A stretch of 35,968 nt of DNA, from assembly GCA_016199065.1 (NCBI GenBank), contig JACQHK010000001.1, forward strand, positions 1 to 35,968. The letters are read 5' to 3'. The notes beneath the pieces are model-generated. The model saw only the letters and a program-made list of their open reading frames with translations, did no database searches and had not been told where the DNA came from. Made by a program: the position numbers and the translations under genes. The DNA comes from Candidatus Microgenomates bacterium. GTDB taxonomy: Bacteria > Patescibacteriota > Microgenomatia > JACPZF01. Shown piece by piece: positions 16,053-23,964 of this stretch. Position 1 is the first letter of the stretch; each line of letters opens with the position of its first letter.

Positions 16053-17212
16053 GAATTGCAATTTGTGGCGGACATTTGACTCCTGCCCTGGCGGTCTTAG
16101 AAAGTTTAAGAGAAAAAGATCCCCGCAGCCAAATTATATTTTTTGGCGTAAAGCACACGCTGGAAAACGAAAAAACCTTGTCGTTGGAGTTTCAGACCAT
16201 TTCTCAAATTACGGGTGTGGAATTTGTTCCACTGACTTCCGGAAAATGGCAGAGGTATTTTACTTTTAAAAATTTATTAACCCCTTTGTTAGTACTGAAA
16301 GGATTTTGGCAAAGCTTGAAAACGCTTCACAATTTTAAACCACAGGTGATCATGGCTTTTGGGAGCTATCTTTCGGTTCCCGTCGTCATTGCCGGTTGGG
16401 TTTTGAGAATTCCGATAGTGATTCATGAACAAGGTATTGAAGCAGGGATTGCCAATAGAATTAGCTCGCTGTTTGCCAGGAGAATTTGCCTGTCTTTTGC
16501 CCAAAGCAGAACATATTTTCCAATTAAAAAGGCGGTTTTAACGGGAAACCCTCTGCGGAAGAATATAACCAGTCCTACAACCTACCCGGAACTGGAGACT
16601 TTTTTAAAGCAAAACGACCGGTTTCCGATAATTTTAATCACCGGAGGAAATCAGGGTGCGCATTTTATTAATCTTAAAATATTAGAAATTCTGCCATTGC
16701 TTCTTGAAAAATATATAGTGATTCATCAATGCGGAGCATCCCAAAATTATCAGGATTACGAATTGCTAAATGAGGCTGTAAAAAAACAGTCTCTAACGCG
16801 GCAAAGAAGATACCTGTTAATCAAAAATTTCTCTCCGGACTTAATGGGTGCGGTTTACCAAAAAGTAGATTTGGTGATTTCCCGAGGAGGGATAAATTCA
16901 ATATCAGAACTGATATTTTTTCAAAAAAAAGCAATCATTATACCCTTACCATTTTCGGCCAAAAACGAACAATACAACAACGCCTTACTCCTTAAAAAAA
17001 CTAACCAGGTAGAAATTTTGGAGCAGAAAAATTTAGTTTCTGATAAAGTTATGTTAGAAGCGATTGAGTCTTTAATTAAATCGCCGACAATATCTAAAGG
17101 AATGAAAAACGATGTTGATTTTAGATTGGCTGCGGAAAAAATTATCGAAGAAATTTATTCCCAAGCAGGAAATTATAAAGCACAAAACTCGGATAAAACT
17201 GACCTGGAATAA
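16049..17212 (+). CDS. murG: UDP-GlcNAc:lipid I N-acetylglucosaminyltransferase MurG
   Basis: A 387-residue GT-B enzyme that converts lipid I to lipid II at the inner membrane face. Motifs are the N-terminal 'GGHLTPALAVL', 'HEQGIEAGIANR', 'LTGNPLR', 'ITGGNQGAHFIN' and the donor-site 'SRGGINSISEL'. Standard MurG has GGTGGH in the first loop. Here only the second Gly-Gly-His is present, so the loop is shortened by about three residues. ATG 16049 overlaps the ftsW stop (ATGA), which indicates translational coupling. Confidence 0.93.
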   Translation: MRIAICGGHLTPALAVLESLREKDPRSQIIFFGVKHTLENEKTLSLEFQTISQITGVEFVPLTSGKWQRYFTFKNLLTPLLVLKGFWQSLKTLHNFKPQVIMAFGSYLSVPVVIAGWVLRIPIVIHEQGIEAGIANRISSLFARRICLSFAQSRTYFPIKKAVLTGNPLRKNITSPTTYPELETFLKQNDRFPIILITGGNQGAHFINLKILEILPLLLEKYIVIHQCGASQNYQDYELLNEAVKKQSLTRQRRYLLIKNFSPDLMGAVYQKVDLVISRGGINSISELIFFQKKAIIIPLPFSAKNEQYNNALLLKKTNQVEILEQKNLVSDKVMLEAIESLIKSPTISKGMKNDVDFRLAAEKIIEEIYSQAGNYKAQNSDKTDLE

Positions 17213-17240
17213 GCCACATCTTCCAGAAAGAAAAAAAAGA

Positions 17241-17630
17241 GTGAACAAAAAGAAAGCGCAGCTTCTTTTACTCGTTTTGCTCTTGATACTCATCATTTTT
17301 GGAGTCTTTATTATTTATAAAAACAAACCGCAGGTGTTTATTAGCATCCCTCAGCCAGGGAAATTAGTCGGGCCGTCAGCTAACAGAGATCTTTATGTGG
17401 ATTTAGTCAATTTGCTAGCCCAAAATCAGCTTTCTGTTAGCTACTTAAACTTTATTGATAATGAAACGATTGAAGCTTCATTAAGCTCCGGAATAAAAGT
17501 TATCTTTACTACAAAAAAGGACATAAAAGAGGAGGTTGCCTCTTTACAATTAATCTTGGCACGTTTTAGAATAGAAGGTAGGAAAGTCAATAAAATTGAT
17601 CTCCGTTTTAAAAACGCGTTTATTGAGTAA
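17241..17630 (+). CDS. ftsQ: Reduced FtsQ/DivIB-like cell division protein
   Basis: From GTG 17241 the protein has 129 residues: a Lys-rich cytoplasmic start, one membrane segment (about residues 7-25) and a short extracytoplasmic domain. It ends with 'KINKIDLRFKNAFIE'-like sequence; the 'IDLRF' tail is characteristic of FtsQ/DivIB. The usual POTRA plus beta domain is much shorter than in family members of 250 or more residues. The ORF is open back to ATG 17112, but that start would overlap murG by 101 nt. The GTG follows a purine-rich AGAAAGAAAAAAAAGA stretch. Position between murG and ftsA is the classical ftsQ place, and the exact start is uncertain. Confidence 0.75.
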   Translation: MNKKKAQLLLLVLLLILIIFGVFIIYKNKPQVFISIPQPGKLVGPSANRDLYVDLVNLLAQNQLSVSYLNFIDNETIEASLSSGIKVIFTTKKDIKEEVASLQLILARFRIEGRKVNKIDLRFKNAFIE

Positions 17631-17661
17631 TTTTAAACAGCAAAAATTATTCTTTAAAACG

Positions 17662-17667
17662 TAAAAT
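17662..17667 (+). promoter_or_regulatory. Putative -10 box before ftsA
   Basis: TAAAAT ends 5 nt before the ftsA ATG, and there is no Shine-Dalgarno in the A/T-rich 42-nt gap. The spacing matches the leaderless arrangement seen at several other genes here. Because this gap is AT-rich, chance occurrence is possible. Confidence 0.35.
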
Positions 17668-17672
17668 TTAAT

Positions 17673-18977
17673 ATGGCCAAAGATAAAATTGTTGTCGGTA
17701 TCGACGTTGGTACCTCCAAAGTTACCACAGCCATCGCCTCCGTAGAAGAAAACATGGTTAACGTTATCGGAGTATCTACGATTCCTTCCAAAGGTTTACG
17801 CAAGGGCCAGGTGGTAAATATCGAGGAAGCCGTAGCAAACGTTTCCCAAAGTCTTGAGTCAGCAGAACGAATGGCTGGTTTGAGCGTTTCTTCGGCCTTT
17901 GTTTCTATTGGAGGAACTCACATCAGCTGTCAAAACAGCAAGGGTGTCGTGGCAGTAGCCGAACCGGATAAAGAAATAACTCAAGATGATGTGCGTCGTG
18001 TTGTAGAAGCCTCCAGGGCCATCAGCCTTCCTTCTGTCAGAGAAATTTTGCACGCCATTCCGCGTCATTTTATTGTTGATAGCCAGGAGGGAATTGCTGA
18101 CCCCACGGGCATGAGCGGAGTGCGTTTAGAAGTAGACACACATATTATTACCAGTTCTTCTACAGCATCGAGAAATTTGGCAAAGTGCATTGAAGAATTG
18201 GGAGTCTCTGTTTCGGGGCTAGTTTTTTCCGGACTTGCTTCATCTTATGCTGTTTTAACCGACACGGAAAAAGAGTTAGGCGTGGTGATGGTTGATATCG
18301 GAGGAGGAACGACCGACATAAGTATCTTTGTAGACGGAGCTTTATCGTATTCTTGCGTAATTCCGGTAGGAGCAAGAAATATTACCAACGATCTGGCCAT
18401 CGGTTTGCGCATTTCCTTAGAAAGCGCCGAAAAAATAAAAATCGCCTTAAGCAAAAAACACAAAACTCCTGCCTTACCCGAGGAGTTTTTAGGAACCAAA
18501 GGAAAAAAAGAAGAAACCAATAAAGATGAGTTGGATTTTTCCGAACTTGATCTGCCCGAAGGATTAAAAAAAGTTTCCAAAAGGACATTAATAGACGGTA
18601 TTATTAGGCCGCGTTTAACGGAGATTTTTACATTGGTAGGCATAGAGCTGCAAAATAGCGGTTTTGGCGGTCAGACACCTGCAGGAGTGGTAATAACGGG
18701 CGGCGGAGCGGAAACCATCGGAGTACCAGAGGCTTGCAGGCAGCGTCTTTCTTTACCAGTTAGATTGGGATATCCTACCGGAGTAACAGGATTAATTGAT
18801 GAGCTGCAAAGTTTACCCAGTTCTACCGCCGTGGGACTTTTATTATATGGTGCCCAAGGCGAAGAAGGTGGTACCAAAGGTTGGTCTGTACCAAAATTTT
18901 CCTCATTCGGTTCAAAAATTCCCGTAAAGGGGATTGCAAAGAAGCTTATAGATTTGATAAAATCCTTCCTGCCTTAA
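17673..18977 (+). CDS. ftsA: Cell division protein FtsA
   Basis: A 434-residue actin-like ATPase that tethers FtsZ filaments to the membrane. It has the phosphate-1 motif 'VGIDVGTSKV' near the N-terminus, the phosphate-2 motif 'VMVDIGGGTTDISIF', and the adenosine-region 'GVVITGGGAETIG'. The C-terminus 'IPVKGIAKKLIDLIKSFLP' is basic and amphipathic, as expected for the membrane-targeting helix. An acidic insert ('EETNKDELDFSELDLPEG') separates parts of the second half. It directly precedes ftsZ, the standard ftsA-ftsZ pair. Confidence 0.95.
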   Translation: MAKDKIVVGIDVGTSKVTTAIASVEENMVNVIGVSTIPSKGLRKGQVVNIEEAVANVSQSLESAERMAGLSVSSAFVSIGGTHISCQNSKGVVAVAEPDKEITQDDVRRVVEASRAISLPSVREILHAIPRHFIVDSQEGIADPTGMSGVRLEVDTHIITSSSTASRNLAKCIEELGVSVSGLVFSGLASSYAVLTDTEKELGVVMVDIGGGTTDISIFVDGALSYSCVIPVGARNITNDLAIGLRISLESAEKIKIALSKKHKTPALPEEFLGTKGKKEETNKDELDFSELDLPEGLKKVSKRTLIDGIIRPRLTEIFTLVGIELQNSGFGGQTPAGVVITGGGAETIGVPEACRQRLSLPVRLGYPTGVTGLIDELQSLPSSTAVGLLLYGAQGEEGGTKGWSVPKFSSFGSKIPVKGIAKKLIDLIKSFLP

Positions 18978-19036
18978 TAACTAAACGCAAAAACTTATAA
19001 AACCTTCTTGTTCTGCCCAAAGAAAGGAAAATATTT

Positions 19037-20164
19037 ATGCTCATTAAGCCTGATTTGGCTAAATTCGCCAAAATAAAAGTGATCGGTGTCGGTGGCGGTG
19101 GTTGCAACGCAATTAACTCCATGATTTCTACCCAACAAATTCAAGGAGTAGATTTTATTGGTGTTAACTGTGACGCCCAGGCGCTTTTAACCTGTCTTGC
19201 TCCCATCAAAGTTCAAATCGGGGATAAATTAACCAAAGGCTTAGGTGCCGGAGCAGATCCTGAGGTGGGAAGAATGGCGGCTGAGGAAAGTAGGGAGAAG
19301 ATTAAAGAGGCCTTATTGGAGGCAGATATGGTTTTTATCACAGCAGGAATGGGTGGGGGAACAGGAACAGGAGCCTCTGCGATTATTGCCGAAATTGCTA
19401 AAGAAGTAGGTGCACTAACTATGTCGGTAGTTACCAAACCCTTTATTTTTGAAGGAACAAGAAGGATGATTGTGGCAGAGGGCGGAATTGCCAGTTTGAA
19501 AGATAAGGTTGACGCGTTAATCGTGATTCCTAACCAAAGATTGCTGGATGTGGTGGATAAAAAAATGACCCTCATTGAGGCGTTTAAAGTGGCTGATTCG
19601 GTTCTGGGTCATGGTGTGCAGGGAATTTCTGATTTAATCACCTTGCCTGGGCTTATTAACGTCGACTTTGCCGACGTGAAAGCCATTATGCAGGATGCCG
19701 GATCAGCCTTAATGGGAATTGGTATGGGAGCCGGAGAAAATCGGGCAACAACTGCAGCAAGAACAGCAATTTCCTCACCCTTGCTCGAAATTTCCATTGA
19801 TGGCGCTAAAGGTGTGTTGTTTAATATCACCGGCGGAACGGATTTGACCATGAATGAGGTTGACGAAGCCGCCAAAATTATTTCCCAGGCAGCAGATCCT
19901 GATGCCAACATTATTTTTGGTGCCGTGATTGATGATTCCATGGTGGATCAGGTAAAAATCACCGTTATAGCTACAGGTTTTGACGAAAGTAAAAGAAGAC
20001 TTAAGGAAATGGTTACCCAACAGCCTGTTACCAGAGGACAAGGATATAATTATCGCCAGCCCGAAGAAAAACCAATGCAAACTACTACCCAAACAGGCGA
20101 ACAGCCCGAAGAAGAAAAAGATATTTGGGATATCCCCGCGTTCTTGAGGCAAAACAAAAGCTAA
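19037..20164 (+). CDS. ftsZ: Cell division protein FtsZ
   Basis: A 375-residue tubulin-like GTPase that forms the Z-ring. It has '[11 protein letters not shown]' (about 17-27), the tubulin signature GGGTGTG at 106-112 and the T7-loop region '[11 protein letters not shown]'. A short Gln-rich linker leads to the conserved C-terminal peptide 'DIPAFLRQ', which binds FtsA. An AAAGGA Shine-Dalgarno lies 9 nt before the ATG, one of the clearest ribosome sites in the window and in contrast to many leaderless-looking neighbours. The 72-nt gap downstream shows no obvious terminator. Confidence 0.98.
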   Translation: MLIKPDLAKFAKIKVIGVGGGGCNAINSMISTQQIQGVDFIGVNCDAQALLTCLAPIKVQIGDKLTKGLGAGADPEVGRMAAEESREKIKEALLEADMVFITAGMGGGTGTGASAIIAEIAKEVGALTMSVVTKPFIFEGTRRMIVAEGGIASLKDKVDALIVIPNQRLLDVVDKKMTLIEAFKVADSVLGHGVQGISDLITLPGLINVDFADVKAIMQDAGSALMGIGMGAGENRATTAARTAISSPLLEISIDGAKGVLFNITGGTDLTMNEVDEAAKIISQAADPDANIIFGAVIDDSMVDQVKITVIATGFDESKRRLKEMVTQQPVTRGQGYNYRQPEEKPMQTTTQTGEQPEEEKDIWDIPAFLRQNKS

Positions 20165-20236
20165 TACTACAAAAAGAAAAAACGGTATTGTCCGATCGGC
20201 TTGAATTTTACTCAGTAAATAGTGCAAGATTAGATT

Positions 20237-20752
20237 ATGGGAGAAGGACAAGCTCACGAACAGGAAGTTACTTTTACACCACCGGTTGATATTCGAGATA
20301 AACTCGGTAGCCGTTACGCCGATTTAATCGGTGCTCATCAGGTACACACCAGAGATAATCAACCAAGAATCGTCATGACCATTGGATGTACCAATGTAAA
20401 TACACCCACTCATGCAGGAGAAGTTTCCCGTCAATTTGAAACCCATATTTCGCCTTCAATTGATGATTTAGGACAGGAAACAATCGAAGGATATACTTTA
20501 TTGCAATTACCAAATTTTGGTGAAAATTCCCGGACTTTTGCTAGCATGCTTCATGAAACAATTGTCCCCTTTTTTCAGGCAGCAAATATTACTCCTGAAG
20601 TATTGTCGCAAATGCAGGAACTTTTTGATTCCGTTTCTTCCGAGACATCGTATGGTGAGATAATAAGCCAGGTCGGTCAGCTTATTTTTGGTGAATTAAT
20701 TTTGCAGCCCAAAGGAGTCTCAAAACAGGATTTAGTAAAATTTGTAACCTAA
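20237..20752 (+). CDS. Hypothetical protein
   Basis: A 171-residue soluble protein with no signal peptide or membrane segment that I do not recognise. The N-terminal half mixes beta-prone segments ('PRIVMTIGCTNVNTPTHAG'), and the C-terminal half looks helical. The N-terminus includes 'AHEQE' (residues 6-10), which recurs at the start of the lipid-kinase-like protein at 21472. It follows ftsZ after 72 nt, with no clear Shine-Dalgarno, and is followed by a 188-nt structured gap. Codon use looks like its neighbours, so it is probably a real gene. Confidence 0.68.
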   Translation: MGEGQAHEQEVTFTPPVDIRDKLGSRYADLIGAHQVHTRDNQPRIVMTIGCTNVNTPTHAGEVSRQFETHISPSIDDLGQETIEGYTLLQLPNFGENSRTFASMLHETIVPFFQAANITPEVLSQMQELFDSVSSETSYGEIISQVGQLIFGELILQPKGVSKQDLVKFVT

Positions 20753-20940
20753 ATTTATCGGTACCACCTGACAGGTGGTGTAGGTTCACACCCCTAGTTT
20801 AAGATTCGCGCTTATGTTATTAGTAATTCTCAAGCACTGGAGTGCGGGAGTTAAACTCACTACTAAATTTACCAAAACTGCATGGTTTCATTAATTCACT
20901 TTTAAGATGTGGCCGAATGGTTTGTTATAATTGAATAAAT
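20753..20940 (+). other. 188-nt intergenic region with overlapping hairpins and a -10 box
   Basis: A perfect hairpin ACCACCT-GAC-AGGTGGT (20763-20769/20773-20779) overlaps a second possible hairpin GGTGT-AGGTTC-ACACC (20777-20792), so the two are mutually exclusive. Further on, GTGCGGGAGT (20842-20851) precedes an ACTC that can pair with GAGT. No U-tract follows any of these, so they are not ordinary terminators. An extended -10, TGTTATAAT (hexamer 20926-20931), ends 9 nt before the next ATG. I see no ORF of note or full tRNA here. Confidence 0.5.
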
Positions 20941-21417
20941 ATGAAACTACTTTCCTGGCTGGTGGGTGTTTTCCTCTTTTTTGTCATTTATGTCCCTGGT
21001 CCATATTTTTTTATCTCTCTTAATCGGAATTTAAACTTTCCCGTTTTTAAGATTCCCTTTGGTCTATATTTGGGTATGTTAATGATCATTTCGGGATTGG
21101 CATTCATTGTCTATTTGATATTTGTTTTTAAGGTAGTAGGAAAAGGATCACCGGTAATAACTGAAGGGGCAAAAAAACTAATCATTAAAGGGCCATATCA
21201 ATACGTCAGAAATCCCATGTATTTAACCCATCTTTGGATTTGGCTGGCTATGTTTGTAATTTTTGGCGATGTGTTGTTGATTCTGTATCTTTTACTAGGT
21301 TGGCTAACTCTTCATGTTTTTGTTACCAAATGGGAAGAACCTCAACTGAAAGAAAAATTCGGCAGAGAATACGATGAATATGTAAAAAAGATACCCCGCT
21401 GGATTTCCAAATTGTGA
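20941..21417 (+). CDS. Membrane methyltransferase of the isoprenylcysteine/phospholipid methyltransferase type
   Basis: A 158-residue protein with about four hydrophobic segments (roughly 4-22, 32-58, 93-108, 110-126). The hallmark 'KGPYQYVRNPMYLTHL' (about 83-98) and the C-terminal 'FGREYDEYVKKIPRWI' match bacterial ICMT/PEMT-like SAM methyltransferases. These enzymes methylate lipid or small substrates at the membrane. Bacterial members of this size are mostly uncharacterised and no prenylated protein is implied. It has its own extended -10 promoter and no Shine-Dalgarno. Confidence 0.82.
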   Translation: MKLLSWLVGVFLFFVIYVPGPYFFISLNRNLNFPVFKIPFGLYLGMLMIISGLAFIVYLIFVFKVVGKGSPVITEGAKKLIIKGPYQYVRNPMYLTHLWIWLAMFVIFGDVLLILYLLLGWLTLHVFVTKWEEPQLKEKFGREYDEYVKKIPRWISKL

Positions 21418-21471
21418 GATTACCTCACTCTGTGTTATAAAATCCTTTGACAAGTAACAAAAATATTATTC

Positions 21472-22326
21472 ATGGCTCACGAACAAGAATTGACAATTTT
21501 ACTCGGAAAACATACAGATCTGAGAATGCAGCGATATGCACATCGTGTTGCTGACGTATACTCGGGCAAAATAATAGAAAACGACGACGAAATTAAAGCC
21601 GGCGGTCCTTTACTTTCCTTCGGCGGAGATCATACAGCCCAAAGGGCGGTCAGAGCAATAATAAAAGGAGGAATTAATCGTCCCATTGGGGTGATTGAAG
21701 CCGGTACTAATAACGTGCTGCACCGTAGCTGGAACGATGAAAAAGGAGGAATGGAATTGGCAGATTTTATCACCCGGGCAAGAGAGGGTGATGATTTTTT
21801 CAGGTTCCAATTCTCGCCGGGTTTAATCGGTAGAAGACTTTTTAATGTGGATGCAGGTGTAGGAGGTTTTGAAATTAAGGCCGGGCATGTCAGTAAAATG
21901 TTTCGAGATCTTCCCAGGAGCATTCGTCCTAAACTATCCAGCTTTGTGGCGGCAGTCGCCACAGTATTGGATTTAAAAGTTAGACATCCTTTGGAAATTT
22001 TCTCCAACGCTCCTTTTATTGGCAAACGGAGAGTTTTTCCTGAGCAAAAATTGGGAAGCTCAACGATAACCCATGCCTTTATTGATGACGATGACCCTTT
22101 CCGAAGCAAAGTTAAATTAGCAGCAACTTTATATTGCTGGCAAAGAGAAATCCAACCGCCGCCCGGAGTTTTAACTACCAGACAAATAGCCCAACATGAA
22201 TTAAAAGGTCCATTTACTCACGTTTGGACTGATGGTGACACACATATAAATAGTATCGAAGGAAGTATCTTGGTAAAGAGAGCAGATGAACAAGTAACAG
22301 TCGTTCCTATACTAAATCATCAATAG
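21472..22326 (+). CDS. Divergent diacylglycerol-kinase/NAD-kinase-like protein
   Basis: A 284-residue soluble protein. Near the N-terminus 'LLSFGGDHTAQRAVRAII' (GGDHT at 51-55) and 'PIGVIEAGTNNVLHR' (71-85) match the nucleotide-binding GGDGT and 'GTxND' elements of the DAGK/YegS/sphingosine-kinase fold. In the canonical motif the fourth residue is Gly; here it is His54, which could change ATP binding. The C-terminal half has beta-rich stretches but no further motif I can name. It may phosphorylate a lipid such as a diacylglycerol or prenol, or be an inactive relative. The start 'MAHEQE' resembles the neighbouring unknown protein. Confidence 0.62.
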   Translation: MAHEQELTILLGKHTDLRMQRYAHRVADVYSGKIIENDDEIKAGGPLLSFGGDHTAQRAVRAIIKGGINRPIGVIEAGTNNVLHRSWNDEKGGMELADFITRAREGDDFFRFQFSPGLIGRRLFNVDAGVGGFEIKAGHVSKMFRDLPRSIRPKLSSFVAAVATVLDLKVRHPLEIFSNAPFIGKRRVFPEQKLGSSTITHAFIDDDDPFRSKVKLAATLYCWQREIQPPPGVLTTRQIAQHELKGPFTHVWTDGDTHINSIEGSILVKRADEQVTVVPILNHQ

Positions 22327-22379
22327 CGAGAAAATTTTTGACGATTTTGAATATAATCAAATAAGATATTCAAATTATT

Positions 22380-23378
22380 ATGCTTATAAAAATTAAAGAA
22401 CTAAAAGAACTTGTTAAAAGAGTTTTACTTACAGAATATTCTGAAGAAGAAGCACTATTGATAGAAGATGTGTTGATGTATGGTGAACTTTCTGGTAGAT
22501 CATCACATGGTCTCTTGCGGTTAATAAGGGGTAACTACGGAGTTTTTGTCGATAAAACAAGATTTACTCCACATTTTGACAGAAAGACCAAGGTCTCGAC
22601 ATTAATCAGGGGAAATAATAATCCTGGTATGCTTATTGGTCCTTTGGCGATGCAGGAAGGCATTAAGTTGGCAAAGAGAAATAGCATAGGCATTGTAGGA
22701 ACGATGGGAAGTTTTAATTCGATCGGCCCGCTTTCCTATTATTGCGAAAAAATCGGCAAAGAAAATCTTATCGGAATCATTATGGCAAGTGCTGCTCCAC
22801 AAATTGCTCCTTTTAATTTAAAACAGCCATTTTTCGGCACAAATCCAATTGCCTTCGTGATTCCTGCTGATCCCTTACCCGTTATTTTCGATATGTCCAC
22901 ATCCTCGATGACTTTTGGAGATATAGTAAAGTACAAAATAGAAGTAAGACGTCTCAAACCTCATGCAGCTTTAGATAAAAACGGTGAAGAAACGACAGAT
23001 CCCGAGGAGGCTCTTAAAGGAGCTACTCTGGCCTTTGACGCATTTTACAAAGGTTCAGGTTTAGCAATGATGGTGGAAATTTTGGCCGCTGTATGGTCAG
23101 GTGGTGGTTTTGCTTCGTTGCATGAGGAAAAAGGCTGGGGAAATCTGTTTATGATGATGTCACCAGAATTATTAAGTGATGTTAAGACTTTGAAATCTAG
23201 AACTCATGAATTAATTACCCATCTTAAAAACTCTTCTACAAGAGACGGAAAACCGGTCAGAATACCAGGTGAAAGAAGTTTGCAGACCAAAGAGGAGAAT
23301 TTAAGACGGGGAGAAATCGAAGTTAATGAAGAGATAGTTATAGAACTTCGCGACTCTCTTAAGCAAAAAAATAAATAA
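22380..23378 (+). CDS. Malate/L-lactate dehydrogenase (Ldh) family NAD(P)-dependent oxidoreductase
   Basis: A 332-residue protein of the Ldh_2 fold, unrelated to classical LDH/MDH and used by enzymes such as YiaK and ureidoglycolate dehydrogenase. The catalytic His43 lies in 'GRSSHGLLRL'. 'NPGMLIGPLAMQEGIKLAK', 'FFGTNPIAFVIPA' and 'DMSTSSMTFGDIVKYK' follow the family order. The usual 'NSNHFG' after the first domain is replaced by 'GSFNSIG', so a conserved His there is absent. The alpha-keto acid substrate cannot be predicted. A terminator hairpin follows 7 nt after the stop. Confidence 0.82.
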   Translation: MLIKIKELKELVKRVLLTEYSEEEALLIEDVLMYGELSGRSSHGLLRLIRGNYGVFVDKTRFTPHFDRKTKVSTLIRGNNNPGMLIGPLAMQEGIKLAKRNSIGIVGTMGSFNSIGPLSYYCEKIGKENLIGIIMASAAPQIAPFNLKQPFFGTNPIAFVIPADPLPVIFDMSTSSMTFGDIVKYKIEVRRLKPHAALDKNGEETTDPEEALKGATLAFDAFYKGSGLAMMVEILAAVWSGGGFASLHEEKGWGNLFMMMSPELLSDVKTLKSRTHELITHLKNSSTRDGKPVRIPGERSLQTKEENLRRGEIEVNEEIVIELRDSLKQKNK

Positions 23379-23385
23379 CAGTAAT

Positions 23386-23439
23386 TCCCATACTCCAGTG
23401 TGCGGGAGTAGCCGCATCTTATAGGTATGGGAGGTTTTT
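23386..23439 (+). terminator. Rho-independent terminator after the Ldh-family gene
   Basis: TCCCATAC (23386-23393) pairs exactly with GTATGGGA (23425-23432) and is followed by GGTTTTTC. The 31-nt interior can form either ACTCC/GGAGT or TGCGG/CCGCA hairpins, which share bases and exclude each other. The -35 element TTGACA of the next gene begins directly after the U-tract at 23441. Confidence 0.75.
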
Positions 23440-23440
23440 C

Positions 23441-23446
23441 TTGACA
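23441..23446 (+). promoter_or_regulatory. -35 box upstream of the proline-rich membrane protein
   Basis: A perfect TTGACA immediately follows the terminator. At the expected spacing the -10 is poor (ATTCTT or TTAATT-like), so only the -35 is clear. The ATG of the next gene is at 23476. Confidence 0.4.
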
Positions 23447-23475
23447 AAATTTTTCCTCTCTGTCATTCTTAATTT

Positions 23476-23928
23476 ATGAGTAATAATCTGCCAACTGAAA
23501 ACGACCAAAAAGATTCAGAAACACCGCGGACGGAGAGTTCTTTACCACCCTTGGGTAATACACCAGACTTACCAACAGCCCAGGTTGTGAATCCCTTGCC
23601 TCCCTTATCTAATGTCCAAGATTTATCTCAACCGCAGACAACTACTGCCAAAGAAGTCTTACCACCATTGCCTGACCCTTCGACCGTTGGTACGGCTAAG
23701 CCAAATCTTCCTCCTCTTCCTATTAAAGAAGAGACTCAGCCTATTCATCTGTCTGTGCCTACAACTGATTTACCTGCCCGTAAAGACGGAAGTATCGTCA
23801 TGACTCTGTTAATCTTGTTTATGCTTTTGATTTCGGGGGTAGGAATCTATCTTTATGTAGCGTATACAAATCTGGCAAATCAGAATGTGCCGTCAGAAAC
23901 TAATCCTGTCTCGTATTCTCAACAATAA
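23476..23928 (+). CDS. Proline-rich single-pass membrane protein of unknown function
   Basis: A 150-residue protein. Residues 1-100 are disordered-looking and hold four copies of a degenerate 'LPPL' repeat followed by N/P/D-rich spacers ('LPPLGNTPDLP', 'LPPLSNVQDLS', 'LPPLPDPSTVG', 'LPPLPIKEE'). One membrane segment follows (about residues 109-129), then a short Asn/Ser-rich tail. There is no signal peptide, so the topology is probably tail-anchored with the repeats in the cytoplasm. No catalytic motif is seen. Similar Pro-rich anchors are frequent in these genomes, but I know no function. Confidence 0.75.
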   Translation: MSNNLPTENDQKDSETPRTESSLPPLGNTPDLPTAQVVNPLPPLSNVQDLSQPQTTTAKEVLPPLPDPSTVGTAKPNLPPLPIKEETQPIHLSVPTTDLPARKDGSIVMTLLILFMLLISGVGIYLYVAYTNLANQNVPSETNPVSYSQQ

Positions 23929-23952
23929 ATCTTCATTTCTCTGTTTCTCTGT

Positions 23953-23958
23953 TATAAT
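23953..23958 (+). promoter_or_regulatory. Extended -10 promoter for the nuclease gene, predicting a leaderless transcript
   Basis: TGTTATAAT is an extended -10 whose hexamer ends 6 nt before the ATG at 23965. The expected start site is therefore the A of the start codon. The preceding 36-nt gap holds no Shine-Dalgarno near the ATG. Confidence 0.55.
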
Positions 23959-23964
23959 ACCTTC

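Noticed and set aside
17112-17240. N-terminal extension of the FtsQ-like protein from ATG 17112
   Set aside because: It would overlap murG by 101 nt. GTG 17241 is preceded by a purine-rich stretch; the choice stays tentative.
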